From positions 19,465,184 through 19,529,183 of the forward strand of contig OZ020303.1 in assembly GCA_963971305.1 (NCBI GenBank): a stretch of 64,000 nucleotides of DNA, given 5' to 3'. Within the stretch, counting starts at the first letter, position 1. Every line of letters begins with the position of its first letter. A model generated the notes under the pieces. It searched no databases and was not told the origin of the DNA. It saw nothing but the letters and a program-made list of their open reading frames with translations. Shown piece after piece: positions 42,376 to 53,290 of this stretch. The stretch comes from Arcuatula senhousia. Its lineage: Eukaryota; Mollusca; Bivalvia; Mytilida; Mytilidae. The position numbers and the translations under genes were made by a program.

Positions 42376-43944
42376 TCATGTTATATCTGTTACTCTAAAT
42401 CTTGTGTCACCAAAGCCAATTCTACCAATAAAACATTTCTTGTATTTGGCCAGTACAGTGTTAAAAGTTTTCAAATTTTCCCCCTGTAACATTAAACCGG
42501 AAATTGATATTCCTACTCACAATAAATAGTGTTGCTTAAATGACTGAAAATATTGAAAATTTGAACTATAAAGCTCTTTTCTGCAGTTTTCATTTTTATT
42601 CTAATTTCTTTTTCAGCAAAAAAAAAACAGGTTAAAGGGCAGTAACTCCATTTGTACATTATGTCAGAGTGAATGATATTGATTCTAGTAGTCACTAGTT
42701 ATATTTGCCATATTTTTTTTAGATGTTGTCCCATCTTCTTTTAAACCTTGGCAACCTGCTTTTTTACAGATATTTGCAATGCCTAGATGAAGTCTCTACA
42801 TGAACTCATCTTTACAGAACATGGCCGCCAGAAGAAAGGGTGTGTTGGGTGCTATTGCCTTTTGCAAAAAATATAAAGAACAACTCTATAGGAATGCATC
42901 AAAACCCACCAAAATGGGCCCATTTTCTTAAAGAGTACTAGTCTATGATAACTGAACCCAAAGTTACCAGATCAGAATACTTTAAAAGTACTCAGTAATA
43001 TACTCTAACTACCAAAAGGATCAAAAGCTGAGGCTATTGAAAACAGAAAAAATATCCTTTTAATTTATGCACAGGGACTTGCTCCCCTCTATCATTATTT
43101 TGTTACAGTCAATGTGCCATACACCCAAATCTATCTCAGCATAAATTTCAGCATGCCCCGATTTTGACTAGTTTGTTTAGAATGACATGTATTAAGTAAG
43201 GTCATTACGTTATTGTGTTTGAAAATTGTTTATTATACTGATGAAGGCTTTATTCAGGCAATTTTGAAAAATTTTGCAATCCCTAGAAATGAAAAGCATT
43301 AAGTCAAGGAAAAGTCTCAAAACTCGAGGGAAACCCTGAATGAATTTTATAACATTTTTATGTACTTTCGTTTTACAAAACGAAAGTTGGAAGTTGGAAT
43401 GTCTCAAGAATGTCTGCAAATGACCTCAAATGTACTTTCTTTTTCATGTCCAAACAATTGCCAAACTTTACAAAATTTCCTGAATGAAGTACAGTTTTAG
43501 GCAATTATGGAATGAATGAAAGATTTGGAAAGGAAAATCATCCAAGAAACAAATCATTAAGGGAAGGAAGTGATAATGGTAGATATGTCAATATTTTAGG
43601 TGTACTATGGGCTGAATTTTCCTTCTACGTCTGGTTAAGCACGCTTATTTTCCCAGACTTTCAGCGTCTTTTTAACACTTTTTGCTTTGCAGATTTCAAA
43701 TGTCATCAAGCGCGCATCTCACCCACAAGAAAAGCTAGTTTGTTTTTATATTCAAATATATTCTGTTTGAATTCATACTGCATCATCATTGATAATAGAG
43801 ACTTAAAAGAAATGTTTTTGATTGTAAAATAATTGTAGATACGTTTAAAATCAATTAAAGAAAAAGAGGGATGGTGAAAGCACAGGTGCTTGTTCAATTA
43901 AAAAATATGTATCCCCCCCCTATTCCTATTATTTTAATATAGTA
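42376..43944. other. Gene-free stretch
   Basis: AT-rich and without a supported exon. A C-run lies at 43,913-43,920, just before the inverted-repeat element. Confidence 0.5.
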
Positions 43945-45319
43945 TCCCAATTGGGATATTTGCATATACCCTAATTGGGATATATGACTGTTTTTTGCAG
44001 TTGGTATTTGTATGAAAAAATGGAGCATAAATATGTATCAACATTATGATTCTATGATATTCAGGGCTTTGTTAAGTATTTGTTGGCCACTTGTGGGAAG
44101 CTGCGTTTTCTGTGCAGATCAAGTTTAACATTAAAAACTTGTACTGTTTTTCAGGTCAAATTATTTATTTAGGCATAGGTTTCAGTTTATTTTGAGTTTT
44201 AAAATTAAAAAAAAAGTGTTGTTACTTTCTATGATATCAAGAACTACATATATAATGTATTTTATTAAAATTTAAGAAGTTGAAAATTATTTGTTCCTAT
44301 CCTAAATTATAAATTAAAAGGACTAAAGCCACGAACCCTCATAACTGGTCCTAAATCAGGCAATTTTTTCAATTCATTTGTTTGATAAGATTTTTGTGGC
44401 CAAGTAGTCTAGAATGATTACTTGTTACAAAACAAAATAAATTTTAAAGTTTTCTGTACTTGTGACGTTGTAATGACATCATAAAGTGACACTAATATTG
44501 AAAATATGCTAATTTCAGCTAAATTTCACAATTTTCCACCTGGTTTTTGGTGAAAATGACATGGGCGCCACCCCTCGTCCATAAATATTTTTGCTTAAAT
44601 TTTATAAATACATTATTTTCTTCATATTTCAACAAAAATTTCGATGGGCGAGGGGTGGCACCACATAGAAAATCACAAAATTGTGACTGAAAAACAAGTC
44701 ATTTTGGCCAAAAAGTGAAAAATCACTGATTTAGGCCATTTTTGAAGAGTTAGGGTACTTGAAAATTCATTTATACACCATAATCAAATCTTTTCTCTTT
44801 TAACACAGACATCCAGCTATACATACACAAATTTTGGTGTAAAACAAACCAATTTTGATATTTGAGTTTTAAAAGGGCCAAATATGGGGGTTCGTGGCTC
44901 TAGTCCTTTTGATTTATCTTTCTTTGATCAAAAGAAAATGTAGTGTTGTGAGACATGATTTTAGCTACATGTTTGAATACTCATAGTTTTAAAATGAAAC
45001 AAAGATTTTACGTAAAAACAAGTATATTTATTTTTTATAGACTAAATCTCCCTCATGACGTTCAATTTACATCAATAACTAATAAAGTCTTGTCAAAAAC
45101 TTATACCAAAAATGATGTGATTATGACCCAAAAAAAGTTGCTCTTCTGTTAAATCGCAGCAACACAATGGCCCATGTGATATAGTTTTGGATCCCTTGAA
45201 CAATGATCTTCAGATGTTTTTATGACAATTTGTGCTCCTTTAAAGCATAAAAGTATTATTAGCCAAAAGCTGCAATATATCCCAATTGGGGTATATCAAA
45301 ATATCCCAATTGGGGTTTC
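43943..45319. mobile_element. Inverted-repeat element with doubled CCCAATTGGG palindromes, 1.4 kb
   Basis: The left end (43,945-43,988) reads CCCAATTGGGATATTTGCAT, then ATACCCTAATTGGGATATAT. The right end (45,274-45,317), read on the minus strand, is CCCCAATTGGGATATTTTGA, then TATACCCCAATTGGGATATA. The terminal inverted repeats are about 44 bases with few mismatches. Each contains two near-palindromic CCCAATTGGG boxes spaced by about 25 bases, a layout suited to paired transposase binding. No transposase frame is present. A long foldback occupies the interior at 44,314-44,914. Confidence 0.7.
44314..44914. mobile_element. Foldback element with AAAAGGACT ends, nested
   Basis: The left end is AAAAGGACTAAAGCCACGAA and the right end on the minus strand is AAAAGGACTAGAGCCACGAA, both followed by CCC[T/C]CATA. 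Further inverted similarity continues inward: GGGCGCCACCCCTCGTCC faces the complement of GATGGGCGAGGGGTGGCACC. Much of the 0.6-kb unit is therefore a long imperfect palindrome. It sits within the CCCAATTGGG element. The target duplication is unclear. Confidence 0.7.
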
Positions 45320-45828
45320 CCCCAATCTGTTATAGGTAGCAAGGTACCATCCAGGAGTAAATACATGGCTTTTTACGTGTGGTTATAAATGAATAAAAAG
45401 CTTCGCCGAGCGCAGCATGATACGACCACAACATGTAGAACCCTGTACATTTTAGGCCCAATATGGATAGTCTATTGCTCTGGACACATGCAGCCCATGG
45501 TGGACTGACAAAGGTTTTTGACACATGCTTCTCGGATGGACTTTTGACCCAGGGGGTAAAAATATAAATTTTCAATTTTGTATTCTACTCTTGAAAAGAA
45601 TAATGTTTGGAGAAAAAATTAAAAATCGAACCAGAATTTTTTTTTTTTAAATTATGATTACTGCCCCTTAAGTAATGAGCGAAAAAAAGGTGGGGGTCGC
45701 AAAAATTTATTCTTAAATTTAAAATCGCTACTTGGCAAGGATGAACTTGTAAAACATTTTTTTAATCGGACCAGAAATAAAAAAGTTAGGATTTTGGCCC
45801 CTTTTGGTCCCTAATAACATAACAGTAA

Positions 45829-47972
45829 AACAAGAGGCTCCCAGGAGCCTGAATCGCTCACCTGAACTACACAGATACATATGTTTTGTAGATATTATTG
45901 TGCTTAACCATATGTGATTTAAATTTCTGAAATAACTTGGTAAGTTTTCAAGTTATTGGGCTTAATAAGTGCAAAATTTAGCAAAAATTAGAAAAAAAAA
46001 TCAATTACTCCCACATCAGCAGTCAGATCTTTTCCGAAATTTCAGGACAGGTACTTAATATGCTGATCACTTTTGATTCTTGCACAATTTTGATATCTGA
46101 AACCATTTTTGAGGTACAAAATGTATTAGCAAAAAAATGAAATTTACCCCCTATGTTCTATTTTTAGCCATGGCAGCCATGTTTTTTACGTATCAAAAAT
46201 ATGAACAATAGAGTTGTAGCATATAAGCTATTTAACAAGTGTGCCAAGTTAAGATGCAGTTGGTCTTACGGTGTCAGACAAGTTAATCTTTGAAATTCAG
46301 GGGAAAAGTAATGAAAAATGGTAAATTATGTTGTTTTAAGGACAATAACTCCTAATAGAAATGGTCCTACAGCTTTGACCTAAATACATGAAATGTAGAT
46401 CTTGATGTGCTTGATCATATGCAATTTAAATTTTTGAAATATCTTGTATAGTTTTCAAGATATATGGCTACGTAAGTGAAAAATTTTGAAAAAAATCCAG
46501 AAAAAGGGCAATAACTCCTACATCAATTGTTGGATCTTCTTAAAACTTTCAGAGCAGGTAGATCTTGAGATGCTGATCACTATTATCTCCAATCAGAATT
46601 TTGATATCTGTAACCATTTTTGAGTTATTAGCAAAAAACTGCAATTTACCCCTATGTTCTATTTTTAACCATGGCGGCCATATTTTTGGACGAATCAAAA
46701 ATCTGAATTACACACTTGTAGCGTTTCTGCTATTAAACAAGTGTGCCAAGTTTGATTTAAGTTGGATGCATGGTGTCAGACAAGTTACTCTTTGACATTA
46801 AGGGAAAAAGTAATGACAAATGGTAAATTTTGATGCTTTAAGGGCCATAACTCCTAAAAGAAATGGTTCCACAGCTTTGACCTAATTACATGAAATGTAG
46901 ATCTTAATGTGTTTAATCATATGCAATTTGAATTTTTAAAATATCTTGTATAGTTTTTAAGATATAGAGCTAAATAAGTGCAAAATTTTTTAAAAATCCA
47001 GAAAAAGGGCAAGAACTCCTACATCGGTTGTTGGGCCAAAAAAAAATATATGTCTGTTTAGGGTTTCAACCTCTCCAAAAATAGGGTAGGTCGGTAGGCA
47101 TTTCATTTTATTTTATTTTTTTATTTTATTTTTTTTTGGGTGTTGATTTTTCATATTATTTAAATGTGTTCTTACCTCGTTTTCATAAATAGTGATGCTA
47201 GCGGTTCATGGTCAATTTATAATAGATAGCTGATTCTAACCAAGGCATCTATCCAACAAACTTTATATTGTCAATATAAAAACAATTTAAAATAGATAAA
47301 TTGAGTCTTGAATGACTGTTCTTTAATCAAAATTGATATTAAAAAATTTAATTTAACACTGGTTGCCTCCATGTTGTTTTTAATCGAGATCGTTTTGACG
47401 CATTACGGGAAAAGAGTAAAAATGTAAAATAAAAACGTTTTACTGACAGTGAAGAGGTCTCTCTAAATAACGACGGGAAGCGTCAGAAAACAACGAACGA
47501 CGATTTTTTTTTTTTTTTAATTGAAAAAAATGATGTAGGGTCGGCGGTCGGCGGAAAAATAGGGTCGGTCGGGAAACCCGAAACAGACATATATTTTTTT
47601 TTGGCCTTGGATCTTCTTGAAAATTTCAGTGCAGGTAGATCTTGAGGTGCTGTTCACTTTAACCCTTGCCAGAATTTTGATATCTGTCACCGTTTTTGAG
47701 TAATTTGCAAAAAACTGTATTTGACCCCCCTGTTCTATTTTTAGTAACAGCAGCCATGTTTTTTGAAGTATCAAAAATCCCAACGCAAACTTTTTGCACA
47801 ATACCCTAAGGAACAACCATATCAAGTTTGGCTGCATTTGGCCAAGCAGTTTCAGAGAAGAAGATGTTTGAAAAAAGCTAACGGACGACGGACGACGGAC
47901 GACAGACGACAGACAGACGACTAACGCAAAGTGATGGCAATAGCTCACATGACCCTTCGGGTCAGGTGAGCT
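45829..47972 (-). mobile_element. AGCTCAC-hairpin tandem-core element (Helentron-like), nested
   Basis: Read on the minus strand, it starts after a T-run with the hairpin AGCTCACCTGACCC, loop GAA, GGGTCATGTGAGCT (47,942-47,972). A GTCCGTC-type microsatellite follows at about 47,883-47,925. The core has units of about 470 bp; TGATATCTG.AACCATTTTTGAG recurs near 46,089 and 46,599, and again before 47,700. The 3' end carries a copy of the right arm, CAGGTGAGCGATTCAGG, then a GGCTCC/GGAGCC hairpin and CTCTTGTTTT (45,829 side). Outer-element core sequence lies on both sides, so it inserted into the outer element. It is itself interrupted at 47,034-47,606. There is no coding capacity. Confidence 0.75.
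47034..47606. mobile_element. GGCCA9 inverted-repeat transposon, 573 bp, innermost insertion
   Basis: The terminal inverted repeats start GGCCAAAAAAAAATATATG and continue TCTGTTT[A/C]GGGTTT, 33 bases with one mismatch. TTG is present on both sides (47,031-47,033 and 47,607-47,609). The uninterrupted sister unit of the host repeat near 46,527 reads TTGTTGGATCTTCTT, matching the join expected before insertion, so the boundaries and the 3-bp duplication are well supported. Joining as TTGG with asymmetric ends is the alternative. There is no transposase frame. The superfamily is not assigned; a 3-bp duplication fits few groups. Confidence 0.85.
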
Positions 47973-49264
47973 AAAAAGGGGACACAAAAAAATATCTGCT
48001 ACTTGACAAGTATAAACTTGCAAAAAAATTGTCAAAATCGGACAAGAATTAAACAAATTTCCATTTCGACCCCTTTTGGCCCTTTATTATGTAACAGGTG
48101 AAAAAGGGGCGGGGTTGCAAAAATAAATTCTCAAATTTGGATTCACTACTTGACAAAAATAAACTTGCAAAAAAAAATTTTAAAATCATACCAGAAATAA
48201 AAAAGTTTTGATTACGGCCCCTTTTGGCCCCTAATTACATAACAAGCGAAAAAGGAGATGGTCACAAAAATTAATTCTCAAATTTGGATTCGCTACCTGA
48301 CAAGAATAAACTTTCAAAAAATTTTCAAAATCGGACCACAAATTTTAAAGTTTTGATTTTGGCCCCATTTGGCCCCTTATTACTTAATACGGGGAAAGAG
48401 GAGGGGGTCGCAAAAATAATTCTTAATTGTGTAAATGAGCTGAACATTTAAGCAAGCAACAGCTTCTCTCTACCTGCTATAGTTTTCATTTCATAGGCCA
48501 AAAACATGAAAAAACATTATTTTAGGGGCTGTAGCCCCTATAAGGGGTCATCTGACAACTTCGACCCTATGGAGTTTTTTGTTGAGCTAAATGAGTTGAA
48601 CAATTAAGCAAGCAACAGCTTTTTGCTATCTGCAATAGTTTTCATACTATAGGGCAAAAACATGAAAAAAATGCAATTTTTCACCTTTAAGGGGCCGTAA
48701 CCCCTATAAGGGGTCATCAGACAACTTCGACCAAATGGAGACTTTTGTAGAACTTTTTATCCTGAAACAGTAGGGTGGCATCACATTTCATCTATCTCTT
48801 ATACTTTTTAAATTACCAGCCAAAAACAGTAGTCTGACCCCCCCAGGTCTATTTTTAGCCACGGTGGCCATGTTTTTTGACGAATCAGATATTGAAACAC
48901 TACTATAGTGCAGGACACCCTAATGATCAATCATACCAAGTTTCATTGAATTCTGTTTACTAGTTTCAGAGAAGAAGATTTTGAAAAAGTTTTTGTAAGA
49001 ACAAACAAAGAAGTTGCAATTTTGGCCCCTTTTGGCCCTTAATTTCTAAATGAAAAAAGGGAGGACTGCCAAAATCAATCCCATCCATCCTTTAATGGTA
49101 AGAAATATCATTGTCAAATTTCATTGCATTTGGATAACTAGAACTAAAGTTATCGTGTAAACACTAAAGTTAACAGACAACGACGACAACGACAACGACA
49201 ACGACAACAACGATGACAGAATCATACCAATATACGTCCGCAAATTTTTTGAGGTCGTATAAAA

Positions 49265-50552
49265 ATGATTTTTGGTAGAAATATAGCACAGTAAGTTACG
49301 TCTTTATTCCACATATGAAAAGTGATTTAATCATGTTAATATTATTATTAAAAACGAAAGAATATGGAATATGTGCCAGAAAGACACGATCCACATATTG
49401 AAATGGTTTTGATAAATGTACAACAGCAAAATTTCACTGCGTGTGAAGCGCTTTTCTGGATTAACCTTCATCAGACACGCTAGGAGTAGAATTGTTTGTT
49501 ATTTTATTTTTCCGCAATTTCTAAAGAAAAAATTGTGAATTTTCAGGTACAGACTAAAACATAAATTTTTGTCCCGTAAAAGCCACAGGACCATATAGTT
49601 TCGTACCCGGTAAAAATGTCAATACATCTACATCTACATCTACAGGATACTCCTTGAACATCAATGTGGTGATGAAAACTAAGGAGGCGCATGCCGGAAA
49701 TTTATAATTTTAAAATAATAAAGTGAAGCAAATTTGAGGGGGGAAACACTGAACATATATACAAATAAGTGATGCTTTTATATATATATTATATATTTTA
49801 CTTTCTTCCGAATAGAAATTAAAACCCAAAATTTTGAGACATACAGAAAATTATGAATTTTGACAAGAAAGCATTGTTTTCCATGGGAAAATCTTTGGTA
49901 CTTTGCTCTCTGTAGAAACAAGTACCTGTGACAGTGAGTGACACAATCACCCTTGTGTTGTTATTTTTTTCTCGTATGGCACATTGACTCTAATAAAATA
50001 TTGATAGAGGGAAGCAAATCCCTTTGATTGATGCTCACTTAATTGTCAGTAAGACTAAGATAAAAAAAATAAGACTGTTACAGGGTTGAGCCAACTTGAT
50101 TTGTGTGAAAGTGAAAGTATAATTTTTCGCGGGAAATGAGAAAATGAAAGTCAAATGATAAAATTAAACTATCCCGTGCAAGGAACTAGAAAACAAACCA
50201 ATTAAAGGATATTTATGCGAAAGAAGTTTAAAAAATGGATAGAAGATATTAAATAATTTTAGAATTAGATATAATAATAAACTATTAAAACTGAAATAAT
50301 TTTGCAACTTGATTTTCTATCATAAAAACAACAGTGGACGCAAACAGGAAATGGACACTAACGTAACTAACACTGGTCACTCCTAAACTTTTTTATATAA
50401 TATAAAAGATCCTATGATTTGTGATGGAAGTTCATTCAAGTGACAAAAAGAAATGCTCCATTCCGAAATATATGCTGTGAAATATTTTGCAGGAAATTAG
50501 ACTCCTGCAGATTTAACATAACTTAAACATTAGGATATTCTTGGCCCTAAAA
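49265..50552. other. Gene-free stretch
   Basis: AT-rich. The minus strand near 49,440-49,500 reads GTCTGATGAAGGTTAATCC, then GAAAAGCGCTTCACACG, a motif I associate with invertebrate dispersed repeats, but no family can be fixed. A short ACATCT repeat lies at 49,624-49,643. Confidence 0.4.
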
Positions 50553-50822
50553 CATCGGCGTAGCTTCCATTGAGGCAAGCGAGGCAACTGCCTCGCCAAA
50601 CTTTTTGGCAAGTATGGTACATGCATGTATCTTTTTTGGAATAATAAAAAAATTGTCGGCTCTGTAAATGGAAAAGTCCAGTAATACGTGTCTAACACTG
50701 ACCCAAACTTCTTTACCGTTAACCCAATTTCCTGAAATCTTTAATTTACCTCGCCGTATCGATATCGACTTTAGTTTGAAATTTTGTTATTATAAAAGTT
50801 TGTATCCCGGCATTTTTTAACA

Positions 50823-50968
50823 ATGACAAAACGACAGAAAAAAAATAACTGAGCTATTTTCTACTGCTAAAAAGATAGTAAGAACTAACACGCAGAATGC
50901 AGAGGAACCGACGTCACCAGTTAATGTACATGATCAAGATATTTCGTCAGAGACGAATCGTCAAAAAG
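50823..50968 (+). pseudogene. hAT transposase N-terminal relic, frameshifted
   Basis: ATG at 50,823 opens as MTKRQKK. After a run of eight A the frame must shift by one to continue as ITELFSTAKKIVRTNTQN and then AEEPTSP. The start followed by a basic KRQ block and a hydrophobic-plus-KK motif is, from memory, typical of the N terminus of ZMYM1-like hAT proteins. One A too many in the run breaks the frame. AAAAG/GTAGCATAG at 50,964-50,977 could be a splice donor. The assignment rests on its position inside hAT-type ends as much as on the peptide. Confidence 0.45.
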
Positions 50969-51192
50969 GTAGCATAGATCTTCAAATTGTTAAAATATTT
51001 TTCATGAATGTTTACATTATATGTCATATAACTACAAATGTACTAGAATTTGAAAGGACTAGGAAAATCGTGGGAGCATGTTTAGGGTCGAAAATGAAAA
51101 ATATATGGCGTCTGTCCGACTGGCACCGAGTCAACTTCAATTTCTGTGGGAACGCTAAAACAATAACTACATGTATATTATACAGAGTACAT

Positions 51193-51381
51193 ACCCGTAG
51201 CCAGGAGAGAGTTCGAAGGGTTAGGACAAACCCCACTTGGAAATAAAAATTGATCAAAATAGGGAAAAGTCAGCTGAAAAATTCTGTTAAGCACTTTTAA
51301 AGTCAGAAAAAAAAAATAAAAATCGACCACCCCCCTTAACATTTTCAAACCCCCTCTTGAAAAATTCTGGCTACAGGTATT
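51193..51381. mobile_element. Short inverted-repeat element (MITE) inside the hAT copy
   Basis: A direct repeat CAGAGTACAT lies at 51,183-51,192 and 51,382-51,391. Inside it, the left end CCCGTAGCCAGGA faces the right end TTCTGGCTACAGG, which is inverted. The length of 189 bp without coding potential fits a MITE. The 10-bp repeat may be an 8-bp duplication plus two chance matches, in which case a hAT-driven insertion is likely. Confidence 0.7.
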
Positions 51382-51903
51382 CAGAGTACATAATTTGATA
51401 AAACAGGTCTCCTCTGGATTTCTAGAGACATGTATATAGTAATATTTGTCGATTCCGAAGTCTTTTTTCAAAGTTGTAATTACATTGTAATAGGGTCTGC
51501 ATTGAAAACGCGGCGCCACATAGTTTTCACCTTGTCCGTCTGTCTGTACCCTTCGTCAACAATTTTTGTGAACACTAAAACTAAAACAAAACATATGAAG
51601 TAGTGTTCTGAAATTTCCATGTACCATTTGAAGATTTGCGTATCAAAATTTTATATAAATCCGTCACATATTTGTTTTAAAAAAAATTTTCGACACCGGG
51701 CCCTTCCCGACTTGTCGAATTTCTAGTCTAAGTTGTACATGTTGTACCCACAGCAATGTGAAGTGGAGGCATATAAATGTCTAGAGAGTCCATCTAATTT
51801 CCCTCGTTTTGAAGTGACGCAGTATAATATAACCCATTCGTGCACCCGTCCCGTGCGTTCGTCTGTATGTCCGTTACTCTTTTTTGTGGGCAATTCTCAG
51901 TAA

Positions 51904-52155
51904 ACAGGCTGGTTTAACCGTATCTACGAGATTTTCAAATTATTGCTAACTATGCCAGTTGGGTCAGTGCCTTGTGAACGGTCATTCTCAGCCCTACGAA
52001 GACTTAAGCAATGGAACAGAACAACCATGAAAGAAGACAGGCTATGTGGGCTAGCTATGCTTCACATACATAGAGACAAAGATATCATCAGGGAACATGT
52101 CTTAGACAGATTTGATTCAAGCGGGACAAGAAGGATCGGTGCCTTGCATTTCTAA
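51904..52155 (+). pseudogene. hAT transposase C-terminal dimerisation domain, relic
   Basis: The frame is open from just after a TAA at 51,901 to TAA at 52,153-52,155. It reads YEIFKLLLTMPVGSVPCERS, then FSALRRLKQWNRTTMKEDRL, then CGLAMLHIHRD and a short tail. The order LLLT.PV...P.ERSFSALRR.K...R..M...RL.GLA.LHIHRD is the hallmark of the C-terminal hAT dimerisation region found in transposases and in the related ZMYM1-like cellular proteins. About 80 residues remain; the RNase-H-like catalytic core is missing upstream, so this is a remnant. The transposon-type ends around it argue against a domesticated gene. Confidence 0.85.
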
Positions 52156-52611
52156 ATTAATAAAATATTTCACTACTTGAACAGTCTCTGTTTTTTTAAT
52201 AAGTATCAAATTTTCAAAATAAAACTTGAAGAGAAAATACAAAAGTGGTTACAAAACAAAGTTCATAGCAAATAATTAGGTAGTTTCTTTCTGTTAATTA
52301 CATTGGTATGCCTGTAAAAGTTCAGTCTTGCAAATCGAGGATAGCTCTGATATTTCATGTGGAAAGTGCACGTACATTTTCATAAGGGTCGTCAGCTTCT
52401 GGGGGGCTGCCGCCCCCCAGACCCCCTGCCTCCCCTATTTCCAGGAGCAAGCTACGCCCCTGTAAAACCGTGAAGTTTTATTGAGTACTTCAATTTTTTT
52501 TATCTATTTGGTTTTTAAAGTCTAAAAAAATTAGAAAATGTCATAAAAAGTAGGTGTCAGTGTGCAAAAAATCATCAGTATTTAAACGACTACCGGTACC
52601 CTCGAGGGCCC

Positions 52612-53009
52612 TTAAGGATGTTCGCTACTATTATTGAAAATAAATAGGTTTCAAAGTTAATGCCTTCAATGAAAAGATAATAGTAAAAGGTATAAAATAG
52701 GCCAAAATTTTTTATAGGTTCGTGAATTCGTTTTCAAGATCATTGACGTTAAAGTTTTGGCGGGAAAAGGTTTTCTCTGACTTTTTCATAGGTTTAGCAA
52801 TAGCACTATTTAGCTGTTAAAACTCATGACAGAATAAATAGGATTTGATAAAACTTGGTCGATTACCTCTTTATGACATATTAAAGACATAAATAACAAG
52901 AAAATAGGGGGTCCTTGGGCAAAAATTTTAACCCTATTTTGATGGTAAAATCCAGAGGATACCGAAAAAATGACAGAAATACCAAAACAAGACTAGCGAG
53001 CATCCTTAA
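52612..53009. mobile_element. TTAA-flanked MITE, 0.4 kb
   Basis: TTAA at 52,612-52,615 is followed by GGATGTTCGCTA. At the other end TAGCGAGCATCC is followed by TTAA (53,006-53,009). Terminal inverted repeats of 12 bases with one mismatch and flanking TTAA suggest a piggyBac-type MITE. This is the second TTAA-flanked element in the window after 12,947-15,443, and both start with GG. The 99-codon minus-strand frame from 52,881 overlaps its edge and is not coding. Confidence 0.75.
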
Positions 53010-53094
53010 TTGGTCAATAAACTTGTATTCTTGTATTCTTGTATAGTCTAGAGGAGTACCTAAATCAGACCTGAAGACATATAAGGTCATATAA

Positions 53095-53290
53095 GGCTCC
53101 CGGAATTGGACCGCAGTTGTCACCCTTAAGAAACTCTTCTTTATGCTTTTACCCCCACAAGGGGTCAATTGACAACTCATGCTTAACCAATAGTGACTTA
53201 GATGAGCTTAATGAGCCGGAGGTTTAAACAAGCAAAAGATTGCATAGTCTGCAATAGCGTTTTTCCTACAAGACAAACACATGCTAGAGA
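53095..53290 (-). repeat. Fragment of a tandem-core repeat unit
   Basis: ACAAGGGGTCAATTGACAACTC is followed about 50 bases later by GAGCTTAATGAG, then TTTAAACAAGCAA and GTCTGCAATAGCG. The same landmarks occur in order in the units at 48,540-48,660. This is a single worn unit without ends. Confidence 0.55.

Larger units (their letters stand above)
45600..49264 (-). mobile_element. Outer tandem-core element, interrupted (Helentron-like)
   Basis: The 5' end lies at about 49,264 on the minus strand: TTTTTATACG, then a loop containing AAAAAATTTGCGGA, then CGTATATTGG, so ATACG/CGTAT arms follow a T-run. Next comes a GTTGTC-type microsatellite (49,177-49,220). The core consists of diverged units of about 130-145 bp carrying TTTTGGCCCC and GGGGGTCGCAAAAAT (from 45,661, resuming at 47,973, to about 48,420), plus two units of about 160 bp (48,430-48,770) with GGGGTCATC[T/A]GACAACTTCG. 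The 3' end near 45,600 is not clearly defined. The insertion at 45,829-47,972 splits it. Confidence 0.6.
50553..52462 (+). mobile_element. Dead hAT transposon, about 1.9 kb
   Basis: The left end CATCGGCGTAGCTT matches, at 12 of 14 positions, the complement of the right end AAGCTACGCCCCTG, i.e. CAGGGGCGTAGCTT. Ends of this kind are common in hAT elements of the ZMYM1-like group. Between them lie an N-terminal coding relic (50,823-50,968) and a C-terminal hAT dimerisation-domain relic (51,904-52,155), with the catalytic middle missing and other repeats inserted. Both flanks contain TAAAAC, but no clean 8-bp duplication is visible. The copy cannot encode a transposase. Confidence 0.75.

Noticed and set aside
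42269..42529. 86-codon open frame with hydrophobic residues
   Set aside because: It overlaps the retroelement 3' UTR that is repeated at 2.2 kb.
47517..48056. 179-codon open frame on the minus strand, the second longest in the window
   Set aside because: It crosses three different repeats (the GGCCA9 element end, the AGCTCAC hairpin with its GTCCGTC microsatellite, and the outer core), so it cannot be one gene.
49437..49500. GTCTGATGAAGG motif suggesting a Penelope-like or other retroelement tail
   Set aside because: Only about 60 bases are recognisable and no coding sequence or boundary supports an element call.
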